Shown: positions 26,080 to 34,413, numbered from the stretch's first letter. The stretch: 64,000 nucleotides of DNA from Rhizobium sp. LC145 (GCF_001005825.1 NZ_LBHV01000016.1:1-64000), one strand, 5' to 3'. Translations and numbers: made by a program. The notes: generated from the sequence alone by a model not told the origin.

Positions 26080-26290
26080 GCCAGAATTCCTCCGAATTGA
26101 TGACTTTGCTCTCACCTCGACGGATCCGTTCCATCGCCGCCTCGGCAGCAGCGATATCGTGCAGGTCCTCGAGATGTTGCTCGAGGATGTCTTTCACATA
26201 GGCATCCGGCTCGGCGCCGACTTTGGCCGCATATTCCGCGACAAGCCTGTGCATTTCGTCCGGCATTTCGATCGTAACGCGCTTGTTCAT
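26063..26290 (-). CDS. Antitoxin of a RelBE-type toxin-antitoxin pair
   Basis: A 75-residue protein beginning NKRVTIEMPDEMHRLVAEYA, a beta strand plus helix typical of ribbon-helix-helix antitoxins. An acidic helical tail (EDLHDIAAAEAAMERIRRGE, then SKVINSEEFWRGLDD) of the kind that wraps RelE toxins follows. ATG 26290 has GGGAAAGG upstream. The downstream toxin gene overlaps it by 17 bases but is frameshifted, so this antitoxin appears orphaned. It is divergent from hisS. Confidence 0.8.
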   Translation of the reverse strand: MNKRVTIEMPDEMHRLVAEYAAKVGAEPDAYVKDILEQHLEDLHDIAAAEAAMERIRRGESKVINSEEFWRGLDD

Positions 26291-26438
26291 GGCTTTTTGC
26301 CTTTCCCTGGCTGGATTATATAGCATCGCATGGCCGCCTTCACCAGCCGCCGCCCTTGCCGCTCCGGCCGTCATCCTCTAAGAAACCGCACACAAATCCG
26401 GCCTCCTGCCGAGGTCCGAAGGCAATGGAAATCCGATC

Positions 26439-27959
26439 ATGAGCGACAAGAAACAAAAAACGCAGAAACTCAAGGCCCGCCTGCCGCGCGGCTTCGTCGA
26501 TCGTTCCGCCGCCGATATCCATGCCACCAACGAGATGATCGAAAAGATCCGCGAGGTCTACGAGCGTTACGGCTTCGATCCGATGGAAACGCCGCTCTTC
26601 GAATATACCGATGCACTCGGCAAATTCCTGCCTGACAGCGACCGCCCGAACGAAGGCGTCTTCTCGCTCACGGATGACGACGACCAGTGGATGAGCCTGC
26701 GCTACGACCTGACTGCGCCGCTCGCCCGCCATGTCGCGGAAAACTTCAACGAGATCCAGCTGCCGTTCCGCACCTATCGCGCCGGCTATGTCTTCCGCAA
26801 CGAGAAGCCGGGTCCGGGCCGCTTCCGTCAATTCATGCAGTTCGATGCCGATACCGTGGGCGCGGCGGGCGTCCAGGCCGATGCCGAAATGTGCATGATG
26901 ATGGCCGACACGATGGAAGCACTCGGCGTCAAGCGCGGCGATTACGTCATTCGCGTCAACAACCGCAAGGTCTTGGACGGCGTCATGGAGGCGATCGGGC
27001 TTGGTGGCGAGGACAAGGCCGGCCAACGGCTGAACGTGCTGCGCGCTATCGACAAGCTCGACAAGTTCGGTCCCGAAGGCGTGCGCCTTCTGCTCGGTGA
27101 AGGCCGCAAGGATGAGAGCGGCGACTTTACCAAGGGTGCGGGATTGAATGGAGAGCAGATCGAAAAGGTTCTCTTCTTTGTCGGTATCAGGGATTACGCG
27201 GAAAGTGCTGTTCAGCTCGCCGAACTCGTAGCCGGTACGGCGCAGGGCGGCGAGGGTGTCGACGAATTGAACACGATCGGTGCGCTTGCAACGAGCGCCG
27301 GCTACGGTCCGGACCGCATCAAGATCGATCCCTCCGTCGTGCGGGGCCTCGAATATTACACCGGTCCGGTCTTCGAAGCAGAACTCACCTTCGACGTCAC
27401 CAACGAGAAGGGCGAGAAGGTCGTCTTCGGCTCGGTCGGCGGCGGCGGGCGGTACGATGGTCTCGTATCGCGCTTCATGGGCCAGCCGGTGCCGGCCACG
27501 GGCATTTCCATCGGCGTTTCGCGCCTGATGACGGCGCTGAAGAATTTGGGCAAGCTCGGCCAGGACGAGGTGGTTGCGCCGGTCCTCGTCACCGTCATGG
27601 ACGGCGATGTGGAGAGCATGGGGCGCTACCAGCGGTTCACCCAGGCTTTGCGCGCCGAAGGTATCCGCGCCGAAATGTACCAGGGCAACTGGAAGAAATT
27701 CGGCAACCAGCTCAAATATGCCGACCGCCGCGGCTGCCCGATCGCCATCATCCAGGGCGGCGACGAGCGCGGCCAGGGCGTCGTTCAGATCAAGGACCTC
27801 ATCGAGGGCAAGCGTCTTTCCGGCGAGATCGAGGACAATGCCGCCTGGCGCGAGGCGCGTGTCGCACAGGAGACGGTTGCCGAGGCCGATCTGATCGCCA
27901 AGGTGAAGGAGATTCTGGCGGCACAGGCGGAAGATCGCAGGCGGGCGAGTGATGCTTGA
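26439..27959 (+). CDS. hisS: Histidine-tRNA ligase
   Basis: HisRS charges tRNA-His with histidine. The 506-residue class II synthetase shows motif 2 (RAGYVFRNEKPGPGRFRQFM), the histidine-specific loop GLEYYTGPVFE, GGGGRYDGLVSRFMG (motif 3 region) and a C-terminal anticodon domain (APVLVTVMDG..., YQGNWKKFGNQLKYADRRG). The insertion and length are typical of alphaproteobacterial HisRS. ATG 26439 is used. hisZ and hisG follow on the same strand after a 168-bp repeat-bearing spacer. Confidence 0.96.
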   Translation: MSDKKQKTQKLKARLPRGFVDRSAADIHATNEMIEKIREVYERYGFDPMETPLFEYTDALGKFLPDSDRPNEGVFSLTDDDDQWMSLRYDLTAPLARHVAENFNEIQLPFRTYRAGYVFRNEKPGPGRFRQFMQFDADTVGAAGVQADAEMCMMMADTMEALGVKRGDYVIRVNNRKVLDGVMEAIGLGGEDKAGQRLNVLRAIDKLDKFGPEGVRLLLGEGRKDESGDFTKGAGLNGEQIEKVLFFVGIRDYAESAVQLAELVAGTAQGGEGVDELNTIGALATSAGYGPDRIKIDPSVVRGLEYYTGPVFEAELTFDVTNEKGEKVVFGSVGGGGRYDGLVSRFMGQPVPATGISIGVSRLMTALKNLGKLGQDEVVAPVLVTVMDGDVESMGRYQRFTQALRAEGIRAEMYQGNWKKFGNQLKYADRRGCPIAIIQGGDERGQGVVQIKDLIEGKRLSGEIEDNAAWREARVAQETVAEADLIAKVKEILAAQAEDRRRASDA

Positions 27960-27961
27960 TT

Positions 27962-28122
27962 GGCCCCTCCCCAACCCTCCCCACAAGGGGGAGGGAGCCG
28001 GTCGGCGCAAGCCGCCATCCTGGTGTGAAACCGCTGAGTTTTATGTTCCTGCGCTGAACGGTGCGGCGAACCTTACCCTCCCCCTTGTGGGGAGGGTCGG
28101 AGCGAAGCGACGGGGAGGGGAA
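27962..28122. repeat. Nested inverted repeat between hisS and hisZ
   Basis: Inner arms of 22 nt (27974-27995 and 28075-28097) are inverted copies built on CCCTCCCC...AAGGGGGAGGG. Outer arms CCCCTCCCC (27964-27972) and GGGGAGGGG (28112-28120) also pair. Each inner arm can itself fold. This CCCTCCCC-type palindrome is a familiar rhizobial intergenic repeat. Its right end doubles as the purine-rich ribosome site of hisZ. Confidence 0.7.
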
Positions 28123-28127
28123 ATTCC

Positions 28128-29249
28128 ATGCCCCTGAGCGACATGCCGGAATTTTCCGACGACCTGTTGAAGGAATTCGAGACCCGGCGGACCGAGCGGG
28201 TCAATACGCCGGTCATCCAGCCTGCCGAACCTTTTCTCGATATAGCGGGCGAGGATCTGCGCCGCCGCATTTTTCTCACCGAGAGCGAAACGGGCGCCAG
28301 CCTGTGCCTGCGGCCGGAATTCACCATTCCCGTCTGCCTGCGGCATATCGAGACCGCGACGGGCACGCCGCGGCGCTATTCCTATCTGGGAGAGGTTTTC
28401 CGGCAGCGGCGCGAGGGCGCCCATGAATTCTATCAGGCGGGCATCGAGGATCTCGGCGATAAGGATATCGCAAGCGCCGATGCGCGGGCGATCGGGGACG
28501 CCACGGGCGTCCTGAAGGCGCTGCTCCCCGGCCGGAAACTCGCCTTGACGCTCGGAGACCAGGCGGTTTTCGAAGCGGTGGTGCAGGCGCTCGGCCTGCC
28601 GCTCGGCTGGCAGAAGCGGCTGATCCATGCCTTCGGCGATATGGAGCATCTGGAAGCCCTGCTGGAACGGCTGGCGCGCCCTCAGCCGGTCGCCGGCCTC
28701 GATCCGGAGATCGCCGGGCTGATCGCCTCCGGCAAGGAGGCTGAGCTGGTGGCCCGCATCGACCGGACCATGCAGGAAACCGGCTATTCCACCAATGCCA
28801 GCCGCTCGCCGGCGGAGATCGCCCGCAGGCTGAAGGAGAAGCTCGAGCTTGCCGAAACCCGGCTTGATGGCTCTGCTCTTCTTCTGCTGCGCGAATTCCT
28901 GACGCTGCAACTGCCGCTCGATGAGGCGCCGGCGGCTCTGGCCGGTTTTGCCGATGCCGCCGGGCTGAAGCTCGGCGCCGCGCTGGCGCTCTTCGATGCC
29001 CGGCTTGCCGCGCTCGCCAATGCGGGTGCCGATATCGGCGGCATGACCTATCGCGCCGCCTTCGGCCGTCCGCTCGACTATTATACCGGCCTCGTCTTCG
29101 AGATCACGGAAGCGGGAAGCTCCGCGGTGCTCGCCGGCGGCGGTCGCTTCGACCGTCTGCTGACGCTCCTCGGAGCGAGCGACCATGTCCCGGCGGTCGG
29201 CTTCTCTCTGTGGCTCGATCGCATCGAGGCGGGGAGGGCGGACCAATGA
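28128..29249 (+). CDS. hisZ: ATP phosphoribosyltransferase regulatory subunit
   Basis: HisZ is a HisRS-like protein without tRNA-charging activity that activates short-form HisG and mediates histidine feedback. The 373-residue protein has class II synthetase core features (SLCLRPEFTIPVCLRHIE, RRYSYLGEVFRQRREGAHEFYQAGIE split here by family convention, and YYTGLVFEITE) but no anticodon-binding domain. ATG 28128 has GGGGAGGGG seven bases upstream, supplied by the repeat. Its stop overlaps the hisG start as ATGA, matching the need for equal amounts of both subunits. Confidence 0.93.
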   Translation: MPLSDMPEFSDDLLKEFETRRTERVNTPVIQPAEPFLDIAGEDLRRRIFLTESETGASLCLRPEFTIPVCLRHIETATGTPRRYSYLGEVFRQRREGAHEFYQAGIEDLGDKDIASADARAIGDATGVLKALLPGRKLALTLGDQAVFEAVVQALGLPLGWQKRLIHAFGDMEHLEALLERLARPQPVAGLDPEIAGLIASGKEAELVARIDRTMQETGYSTNASRSPAEIARRLKEKLELAETRLDGSALLLLREFLTLQLPLDEAPAALAGFADAAGLKLGAALALFDARLAALANAGADIGGMTYRAAFGRPLDYYTGLVFEITEAGSSAVLAGGGRFDRLLTLLGASDHVPAVGFSLWLDRIEAGRADQ

Positions 29250-29944
29250 ACACGATCACCATCGCCTTGCCCTCCAAGGGCCGCATCAAGGAAGAGGCTG
29301 CCACCATCTTCGAGCGCGCCGGCCTGGCGATTTCAGCCGTCGGCAACGACCGCTCCTATCGTGGCCGGATCGAGGGTATCGAAGGCGTCGAGATAGCCTA
29401 TCTCTCGGCCTCGGAGATCGCCCGCGAACTCGCAAACGGCGCCGTCGATTTCGGGGTTACCGGCGAGGACCTGGTCCGCGAAGGCATGCCCGAGGTGGAT
29501 CAGAAGGTTGAATTCTGCGCGCGCCTTGGCTTCGGCGGGGCGGATGTCGTGGTCGCGGTTCCGGAAATCTGGCTCGATGTCGAGACCATGGCCGATCTCG
29601 GCGATGTGGCTGCGGATTTCCGCGCCCGGCATGGCCGGCGGCTGGCGATCGCCACGAAATACTGGCGGCTGACCCAGCAATTCTTCTCCCGCCAGCACGG
29701 CATCCAGCTCTACCGGATCGTCGAAAGCCTCGGCGCGACGGAAGGTGCGCCGGCGGCGGGCCAGGCGGATATCATCGTCGATATCACCTCGACGGGCTCC
29801 ACGCTTCGCGCCAACCACCTCAAGGTCCTGGCGGACGGAGTTATCCTCAAAAGCGAGGCCTGCCTGGTGCGCGCTCGCAAGACCGTGCATGACGGCGATC
29901 CGCGCATAGCGAAGATCGTGAAAGCCGTCCGCACCGCCCTCTAG
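29246..29944 (+). CDS. hisG: ATP phosphoribosyltransferase catalytic subunit (short form)
   Basis: HisG condenses ATP with PRPP, the first step of histidine biosynthesis. At 232 residues it is the short form that lacks the C-terminal regulatory domain and depends on HisZ. Motifs include ALPSKGRIKEEA, FGVTGEDLVREG, RLAIATKYWRLTQQFF and the PRPP-binding ADIIVDITSTGSTLRANHL. ATG 29246 (MNTITIAL) overlaps the hisZ stop; the open frame runs 12 codons further up within hisZ but has no reason to be used. Confidence 0.95.
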   Translation: MNTITIALPSKGRIKEEAATIFERAGLAISAVGNDRSYRGRIEGIEGVEIAYLSASEIARELANGAVDFGVTGEDLVREGMPEVDQKVEFCARLGFGGADVVVAVPEIWLDVETMADLGDVAADFRARHGRRLAIATKYWRLTQQFFSRQHGIQLYRIVESLGATEGAPAAGQADIIVDITSTGSTLRANHLKVLADGVILKSEACLVRARKTVHDGDPRIAKIVKAVRTAL

Positions 29945-29950
29945 CGCCAA

Positions 29951-29982
29951 AATAAAAAGACCGCCGGATTTGCATCCGGCGG
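29951..29982 (-). terminator. Rho-independent terminator of doxX
   Basis: Nine-base-pair stem CCGCCGGAT / ATCCGGCGG (29961-29969 with 29974-29982), loop of 4 nt; on the minus strand it is followed by TCTTTTTATTTT. Confidence 0.85.
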
Positions 29983-30009
29983 CCGTATCGGGCAGGGAAA
30001 GCTCGATAG

Positions 30010-30459
30010 TTATGCGTTGAGGGCGACCGAGCCGCGGCGGGCATCGATCGAGTAGGCGCCGGCGCCTGCGGCAGCGAGCACCAGGAAGCCGCCTGCGATC
30101 GTCAGGTTCTTCATCATGTTGAGCTGATTGAACATGGTCAGCATGCCGTTCGCGGCTTCCGGAAAGTCGGGAATGTTGATCGCGCTCGAATGGAAGGCGA
30201 ACGCCGTGAAGGCGGAAAAGGCCGCAAGCAGAAGCGCGGCGATCCGGGTCTTGAAACCGACGAGAACGGCGATGCCCGCCAATAGTTCGAAGATGCCGGC
30301 GACATAGGCCAGCAGCGTTGCGGCCGGAAGGCCGGCGCCCGCGATCATGCCGGCGGTGCCGGCGGGATCGATAAGCTTTGGATAGCCGGACAGGATGAAC
30401 ATGGCCGAAAGCAGCACGCGGCCGGCAAGCAGAAGCAGGTTTGTGGAAGTGGCGGACAT
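30010..30459 (-). CDS. DoxX family membrane protein
   Basis: A 149-residue protein with four hydrophobic helices. The DoxX signature LLLAGRVLLSAMFILSGYPK opens it, and LLAGIAVLVGFKTRIAALLLA is in the third helix region. A loop carrying FPEAANGMLTMFNQLNMMKN follows. DoxX-like proteins are linked to redox homeostasis and thiosulfate/quinone metabolism, but the role of such small members is unclear. ATG 30459 (MSATSTN) is preferred over a start 22 codons upstream. It is divergent from the exported protein gene at 30760. Confidence 0.85.
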   Translation of the reverse strand: MSATSTNLLLLAGRVLLSAMFILSGYPKLIDPAGTAGMIAGAGLPAATLLAYVAGIFELLAGIAVLVGFKTRIAALLLAAFSAFTAFAFHSSAINIPDFPEAANGMLTMFNQLNMMKNLTIAGGFLVLAAAGAGAYSIDARRGSVALNA

Positions 30460-30759
30460 TTTTCTCAGGTCTCCGATGATTGTCCTTGGCCGGACTAAGC
30501 GTTGATGACTGGGAACATTCTGCATCGTTTATTCTGCCTCAGGAAGATGAACAATGCGAGACGGTTTGTCTACTATAAGTGAACAACCGCTCTCCTGATG
30601 GGCGCCGCATGCAGTTGACGTATGAGGCAATCCGCAGTCGCGAGAATGTGAGCCGCTGTTTGCTTGCCCTATATTCTTCATATGATACGGTACGTTTCGT
30701 ATCGAAAAGCGAGCAGCGTTCCGATTGGGATACTGCCTTGCTCATCAAGGAGAACGGGC
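30460..30759. other. 300-bp divergent intergenic region between doxX and the gene at 30760
   Basis: No gene of its own is visible; short frames here lack ribosome sites. On the plus strand TTTGCT (30659-30664) and TATGAT (30681-30686) are spaced 16 bases and make a plausible promoter for the gene at 30760. A dyad overlaps its -10 element (see next entry). Confidence 0.5.
30684..30703. promoter_or_regulatory. Candidate repressor operator
   Basis: Inverted repeat GATACG (30684-30689) / CGTATC (30698-30703) with an 8-nt spacer that itself contains GTAC. It overlaps the -10 region proposed for the gene at 30760. The form resembles TetR-type operators, but no TetR gene is adjacent. Confidence 0.4.
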
Positions 30760-31455
30760 ATGAAACGGAGAGTGCTTTATTCACGCTGCGGTCCGGCGCT
30801 GGCGCTGAGTGCAGTCGCAACGATGGCTGCGTTGGCTGGTCTGGAGGGAAGGGCGATGGCTCAAGCGAATAGTCCCGCAGCACAGCAGGATATGTCCGGC
30901 CGGGCTGCCGGGCTCGAAGCTCTTCCATTTCCGCCGGGTTACCGAGAGGTCGGCGCGGGCGAGGTCGCGATAGACGGCGGGAAGGCGCGGCTCGTCCGCT
31001 ACGAACGGGCGGACGGGCGCAATTCCGGTCTTGGCGGCGAGCATTTCAGTACGGTCACCGATCCTTCGGGCAAGCTCAAGGGATTCACGCGAATGGACCT
31101 TTCTCTTCGGGAAGGCGAGCTTCCGGGTGAGGAAGAGGCGCGGAGCATAGCCATGCGCTTTCTTGGCACCCACGCGCCGGATCTTTTGCCCGGTTTGAGG
31201 ATCAGCTTCATCGCGCCTCACGAGGAAACGGTCGAGAGCGGCGGTCGTCCGGGGACGCTGACAGGCATGAAGGGGAAGATGCGCAATACGGCCGATGGCC
31301 GCTGGTTCTGGGTCATCGTCGGCTCGGACCGCGAGGTCATGGTGTTTGAGCGCGACATCGTCTGGGCCAATCTCCAGGGACGCCGACAGACGGAAATGTG
31401 GCTCCATGACCGCTGGCTCGAAGAGCGTGGCGCGGATTTTCTGCGCGATGCGTAG
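30760..31455 (+). CDS. Exported protein of unknown function
   Basis: A 231-residue protein that I do not recognise as a named family. It has a clear signal peptide (MKRRVLYSRCGPALALSA to about residue 34, cleavage near AMAQA). The mature part is soluble and mixed alpha/beta, with a run FSTVTDPSGKLKGFTRMDLS, LREGELPGEEEARSIAMRFL, and a C-terminal VIVGSDREVMVFERDIVW. It ends DRWLEERGADFLRDA. AAGGAGAA at 30747-30754 fixes ATG 30760. It is probably periplasmic, and the gene is single, converging on a LysR gene. Confidence 0.65.
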   Translation: MKRRVLYSRCGPALALSAVATMAALAGLEGRAMAQANSPAAQQDMSGRAAGLEALPFPPGYREVGAGEVAIDGGKARLVRYERADGRNSGLGGEHFSTVTDPSGKLKGFTRMDLSLREGELPGEEEARSIAMRFLGTHAPDLLPGLRISFIAPHEETVESGGRPGTLTGMKGKMRNTADGRWFWVIVGSDREVMVFERDIVWANLQGRRQTEMWLHDRWLEERGADFLRDA

Positions 31456-31480
31456 GCTCCAAGGATCAGGCGGCCGTTGA

Positions 31481-32374
31481 TCAAGGTGGCGGGCTTGCGG
31501 CAAGGCCGAGAAGCCCGTCACGCAAGGCCTTGAGCCCCCGGTGAAGCCGCTTGTCGCGGCGGATCACCACCGCCAGCTCGCGATGAAGCCGCGGGGAGAG
31601 AGACCTTGTGACGAGGTCCGGCCGCTCGCCGGGCGGCACCGCCATGCCGGGCAGGATGGCGCAGCCCAGCCCGGCGCCGACCATCGCCTTGATGGCCTCG
31701 ACGCTTCCGAGCGACATCGTCGGGTTGAGGGCCACATCGTTGCCGGCAAACCATCTGTCGACGATGCGGCGGGTATTGCCGCCGGGTTCGAAGAGCAGCA
31801 GGGGCAGTTTGGAAAGGCTGTCAGCCGTCACCACGTCCGGCAGGGTCATGTCGCGAGGCGCGACGGCAACGAATTCGTCGTCCATGACCGGGGTGATTTC
31901 GAGCATTCGCCCGGAGGCCGGCAGGGTGACGAGCGCGATATCGATAAGGTTTTCCTCCACGGCCTTGACGATCTCGGACGTGTTCCCGGTGGTGACGGTG
32001 ATCTCGAGGCCCGGATATCTGCGGCGAAGCTCTCCGAGAAGCGGCGGCAGCAGGAAGATGCAGGCGGTAGCCCCGGTGCCGAGGCGCACCCGGCCGATCG
32101 CGCCGCTCGCATGGCGCGCGACCGCCTCGACGGCGGATGAGACCTCGGCATCGATACGTTCCGCATGGGCGAGGAGTTCGGCGCCCGCCGTCGTCGGTCG
32201 GGCCTTTCGTCCGACCCGCTCGACAAGCACGGTTCCGAGCCGCTTTTCCAACTGGCGGATCTGCATGCTGACCGCCGGCTGAGTGAGGCCCAGCCGCTCG
32301 GCGGCAGCGGAAAAGCTGCCGTGCTCGATCACGGTCACGAAGGTCTTGAGATAATCGAGATTGAGGCTCTGCAT
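31481..32374 (-). CDS. LysR-type transcriptional regulator
   Basis: A 297-residue LTTR with the N-terminal winged helix (LNLDYLKTFVTVIEHGSFSA, then AERLGLTQPAVSMQIRQLEK) and the effector-binding domain from about residue 90 (VRLGTGATACIFLLPPLLGE). It is divergent from the acetyltransferase/MFS pair with 99 bases between start codons. LysR regulators usually control the divergent gene, so this pair is the likely target (inference). Confidence 0.9.
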   Translation of the reverse strand: MQSLNLDYLKTFVTVIEHGSFSAAAERLGLTQPAVSMQIRQLEKRLGTVLVERVGRKARPTTAGAELLAHAERIDAEVSSAVEAVARHASGAIGRVRLGTGATACIFLLPPLLGELRRRYPGLEITVTTGNTSEIVKAVEENLIDIALVTLPASGRMLEITPVMDDEFVAVAPRDMTLPDVVTADSLSKLPLLLFEPGGNTRRIVDRWFAGNDVALNPTMSLGSVEAIKAMVGAGLGCAILPGMAVPPGERPDLVTRSLSPRLHRELAVVIRRDKRLHRGLKALRDGLLGLAASPPP

Positions 32375-32473
32375 TCAAAAAATCTCTCATGCTTTGCATA
32401 ATTATCCAAAGCTTCTTTTATGTATTTGCATCCGCCATGATGCGGCTTCAAGATTGGCGCAGAGGAAATTGCA

Positions 32474-33064
32474 ATGATGGAAAGCGAGGATTTTGTGAAG
32501 GAAGCATTGGTGACGCCCGCCGGGGGCAGTGTCCTGATCCGCGACGCCGAAGAAGCGGATATGGGAGCGGTGCAGGCGATCTATGCCCGCCATGTGCTTC
32601 ATGGGCTTGCCACCTTCGAGGAGACGCCGCCTTCCGTAGAGGAGCTTCTTTCCCGTCGGGCCTCGGTTCTTGCGAGCGGTTTGCCCTATCTCGTCGCCGA
32701 ACTGGAGGGGAAGATCGCGGGCTACGCCTACGCGACGGCTTACCGGCCGCGTCCGGCCTATCGTTTCACGATCGAGGATTCGGTCTATGTGGCGGAAGGC
32801 CTCGGTGGACGAGGCATCGGCAGCGCCTTGCTCGGGGCACTCATCGCCCGGTGCGAAAAAGGGCCGTGGCGGCAGATGCTGGCCGTCGTCGGCAACAGCG
32901 GCAACGAGGGCTCGATCGCGCTCCATAAGCGGATGGGCTTCCGCGAGGTCGGTATCCTGCGCTCGGTCGGCTTCAAGCTTGGCCAGTGGGTCGATACGGT
33001 TCTGATGCAGAGGCCGCTCGGCGAAGGCGACGAAAGCGCGCCGGACCGAGGCCTTGCGGGATGA
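32474..33064 (+). CDS. GNAT N-acetyltransferase, phosphinothricin acetyltransferase type
   Basis: A 196-residue GNAT enzyme. The acetyl-CoA site Q/RxxGxG/A reads VYVAEGLGGRGIGSALLGAL, preceded by the PAT-family block YAYATAYRPRPAYRFTIEDS and followed by HKRMGFREVGILRSVGFKLG and QWVDTVLMQR. Such enzymes acetylate phosphinothricin, methionine sulfoximine or related compounds. ATG 32474 and ATG 32477 are both possible, with GAGGAAA upstream. Its stop overlaps the ATG of the next gene (ATGA at 33061), an MFS gene that is broken, which suggests acetylation plus export as the ancestral function. Confidence 0.88.
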   Translation: MMESEDFVKEALVTPAGGSVLIRDAEEADMGAVQAIYARHVLHGLATFEETPPSVEELLSRRASVLASGLPYLVAELEGKIAGYAYATAYRPRPAYRFTIEDSVYVAEGLGGRGIGSALLGALIARCEKGPWRQMLAVVGNSGNEGSIALHKRMGFREVGILRSVGFKLGQWVDTVLMQRPLGEGDESAPDRGLAG

Positions 33065-34247
33065 CCGCAGCGATTTCGCGTGGGACCGTTCTGTGCCTGG
33101 CACTTGGCTAGCTCGTCGCCTGGGGCATTTCCTACTATCTGATCGGCGTGTTCGGTGATCTGATCGCAGCCGATCTCGGTTGGAGCGCCGAAATCGTGTA
33201 TGGCGGCTTCGCGGCCGCGTTGCTGGTGATGGGGTTTGTCTCGCCGCTCGTCGGCCCGTCATCGATCGCCAAGGGGGGCGTTCGGTGATGATCGCCGGCG
33301 CGCTGCTCAATGCGGCGGGCTGTCTTCTCCTTGCCGTCAGCCATGGTGTGGCGACCTATTATGCCGCCTGGGTCTGTATCGGGCTTGCCATGCGGCTCAC
33401 TCTTTATGACGCCGCGTTTGCGGCGCTCGTGCGGATAGGCGGGGCCGAGGCGCGTCGTCCGATCTCTCAGATCACCCTTCTGGGTGGGCTTGCCTCCACC
33501 ACCTTCTGGCCCGTCGGCCATTTCCTGGCCGAACATTTCGACTGGCGTGGCGCGGTCGTCGCCTATGCCGGCTTCGCGCTCTTGACGATCCCGCTCTACC
33601 TCTCGATTCCAGACGTGCCGGCGCGGTCGTCGGAAAGTCCCGGGGCCATCACGCATGCGCCGGCGCCTGCCGCCGGCCGCGGGAACGCAGTCGTTCTGGG
33701 CGGGCTTTACGCGCTGATCATGAGCCTTGCCAATTTTCTGAATGCCGGCATGTCGGCGCATATGATCGGCGTGCTGGCGGGGCTCGGGCTCGCCGCCTCG
33801 GTATCCGTCTGGATTGCCACCCTGCGCGGCATCGGCCAATCTCTGGCGCGCTTCTGCGAGGTGCTTTTCGGCGGACGGATCGACCCGCTGACGCTCAATC
33901 TGGCGGCAACGCTCGTCCTGCCGCTTGCCTTTGCCGCAGGGCTGTTTTCGGGAACATCCGTCGTCGCGGCGGGCGTGTTCTCCTTCGCCTACGGCGCCGG
34001 CAACGGGCTTCTGACGATCACGCGCGGCACCCTGCCGCTCGTCCTCTTCGATCACCGGACATACGGCACGGTGGCCGGACGCCTGATAGCGCCGAGCTTC
34101 TTCTTCTCGGCCGCCGCGCCGGTTGCCTATGCCTATGTCATGCAGCGATTTGGGGAGGCGGGCGCCCTCTATCTCTCGGCTGTCGCCGCCACCGTCATCG
34201 TCTTCGCCGCCACGCTCCTTCTCCTGCTTGGCAGAGCAAAGCCTTAA
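33061..34247 (+). pseudogene. MFS transporter gene with an internal stop and a frameshift
   Basis: From ATG 33061 the frame reads MTAAISRGTVLCLALG, then TAG at 33109-33111 where family members would continue in the first membrane helix (LVAWGISYYLIGVFGDL follows in frame). At about 33256-33260 one base is missing: ...GFVSPLVG in one frame continues as IDRQGGRSVMIAGALLNAAG in the next. The rest, to the TAA at 34247, is a normal MFS sequence with ten or so further helices (MRLTLYDAAFAALVRIGG, GLYALIMSLANFLNAGMSAH, FAYGAGNGLLTITRGTLPL). Two independent lesions make a read error unlikely as the whole explanation. Confidence 0.85.
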
Positions 34248-34250
34248 ATG

Positions 34251-34278
34251 AAAAAGGGCGGCCCGAAGACCGCCCTTT
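34251..34278 (-). terminator. Rho-independent terminator downstream of groEL
   Basis: Nine-base-pair stem AAAGGGCGG / CCGCCCTTT (34253-34261 with 34270-34278), loop 8 nt; on the minus strand TTTTTCATTT follows. It probably also stops plus-strand transcripts from the MFS remnant. Confidence 0.8.
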
Positions 34279-34298
34279 CTGAATTTCGGTGACAGAAT

Positions 34299-34413
34299 TT
34301 CTTAGAAATCCATGCCGCCACCTCAAGCCTGCTTTGCAGGCTTGAGCACTTTTAGTGATGGGCGGTCATTCTGGACTTCCCGAACCTTGCGGTTCTTAGA
34401 AATCCATGCCGCC
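34299..34413. repeat. Duplicated groEL 3' end flanking a short hairpin-bearing insert
   Basis: The same 21-bp sequence, covering the last groEL codons (Gly-Met-Asp-Phe), the stop and the next bases, occurs at 34393-34413 (the functional copy) and again at 34299-34319. The 73 bases between (34320-34392) contain an 11-bp perfect hairpin (CTCAAGCCTGC / GCAGGCTTGAG, 34322-34346). The arrangement looks like a small insertion with a duplicated target, or a tandem duplication. The original groEL terminator (34251-34278) lies beyond the outer copy. Confidence 0.75.

Noticed and set aside
33180..34247. Treating the MFS remnant as an intact gene starting at TTG 33180
   Set aside because: The first 35 or so residues would be out-of-frame translation of the original gene (Arg-rich, no membrane helix), whereas the true N-terminus is recognisable upstream in another frame.
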